Shown here piece after piece: positions 63,898 to 64,000 of a DNA stretch of 64,000 nucleotides. A program made the translations under genes and the position numbers. This stretch comes from Pseudorasbora parva. Taxonomy: Eukaryota > Chordata > Actinopteri > Cypriniformes > Gobionidae. The notes beneath the pieces are model-generated. The model saw only the letters and a list, made by a program, of their open reading frames with translations, was not told where the DNA came from and did no database searches. The stretch covers positions 46,932,188-46,996,187 of the forward strand of contig NC_090174.1 of the NCBI RefSeq assembly GCF_024679245.1, given 5' to 3'. Every line of letters begins with the position of its first letter. Within the stretch, counting starts at the first letter, position 1.

Positions 63898-64000
63898 GTT
63901 CCCTTTCAGTCAGTACAATACGAGTTACGTCAGTACTGACGAAATAGGGGTTTCGCTTAGAAAGCCAGCTGCCTTGAATCTCAATTAAAACAATCCAATG
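63898..64000. mobile_element. DIRS-type terminal repeat entering at the window edge
   Basis: Begins GTTCCCTTTCAGTCAGTACA with TACGTCAGTACTGACGAAAT, a tip typical of fish DIRS elements, starting with the GTT trinucleotide. It continues beyond the window, so coding capacity cannot be judged. Confidence 0.55.

Overview
The window looks like teleost fish DNA, most probably from a cyprinid (carp, minnow or zebrafish group). The reasons are the very long CA/TA/CT/TTA/CTAT microsatellites, the density of hAT, Tc1/mariner, TTAA-target and DIRS elements, the L2- and RTE-type LINEs, and the tRNA-derived SINEs. There is no bacterial-style gene organisation. I recognise no intact host protein-coding gene. 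The only host-gene candidates are one small spliced-looking exon (56937-57032) and a frameshifted three-exon relic at 256-1130 on the minus strand. The rest is an accessory, repeat-built landscape, and its value lies in how the elements nest.

Layout. 0-11 kb: gene relic, microsatellite, dispersed repeats, and a complete non-autonomous hAT (7038-8380). 11-17 kb: a hAT copy (11213-12403), a Harbinger-type MITE, and a DD34E Tc1 element (14238-17028) whose dead transposase is split by a third hAT. 17-25 kb: a ~150-bp-arm foldback, a TTAA element, and a minus-strand L2 LINE. 25-31 kb: two oppositely oriented copies of one DD36E Tc1-type transposon. One copy is split by an L2 LINE; the other is full length with one nonsense codon. 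31-33.6 kb: a second, inverted copy of the 11.2 kb hAT, itself split by another hAT. 33.6-41.3 kb: apparently a single TTAA foldback holding a 5.5 kb DIRS retroelement (perfect internal complementary region, dead pol, 121-bp tandem array) and a 0.5 kb element with 9-bp target duplications. 41-48 kb: a helicase-like relic split by a TTAA element, more foldbacks, a second Harbinger-type MITE, and a Tc1 with two nested insertions. 48-64 kb: two more hATs carrying TTAA elements and an RTE LINE, two SINEs, long microsatellites and a DIRS end.

The elements act together as a stratigraphic record. Seven hATs show 8-bp target duplications, nine elements sit at TTAA, two show TTA, and two related elements show 9-10 bp duplications. 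None encodes an intact enzyme, so the non-autonomous ones must have depended on autonomous relatives elsewhere. The L2 LINE at 26-27 kb and the SINE at 54.4 kb share a 3' tail, the classic sign that a SINE borrows LINE machinery. Two LINE insertions show inverted target-like sequence at their 5' junction.

All family names come from motifs and termini read by eye. No database search was possible. Element boundaries backed by target duplications are firm; those without are approximate.
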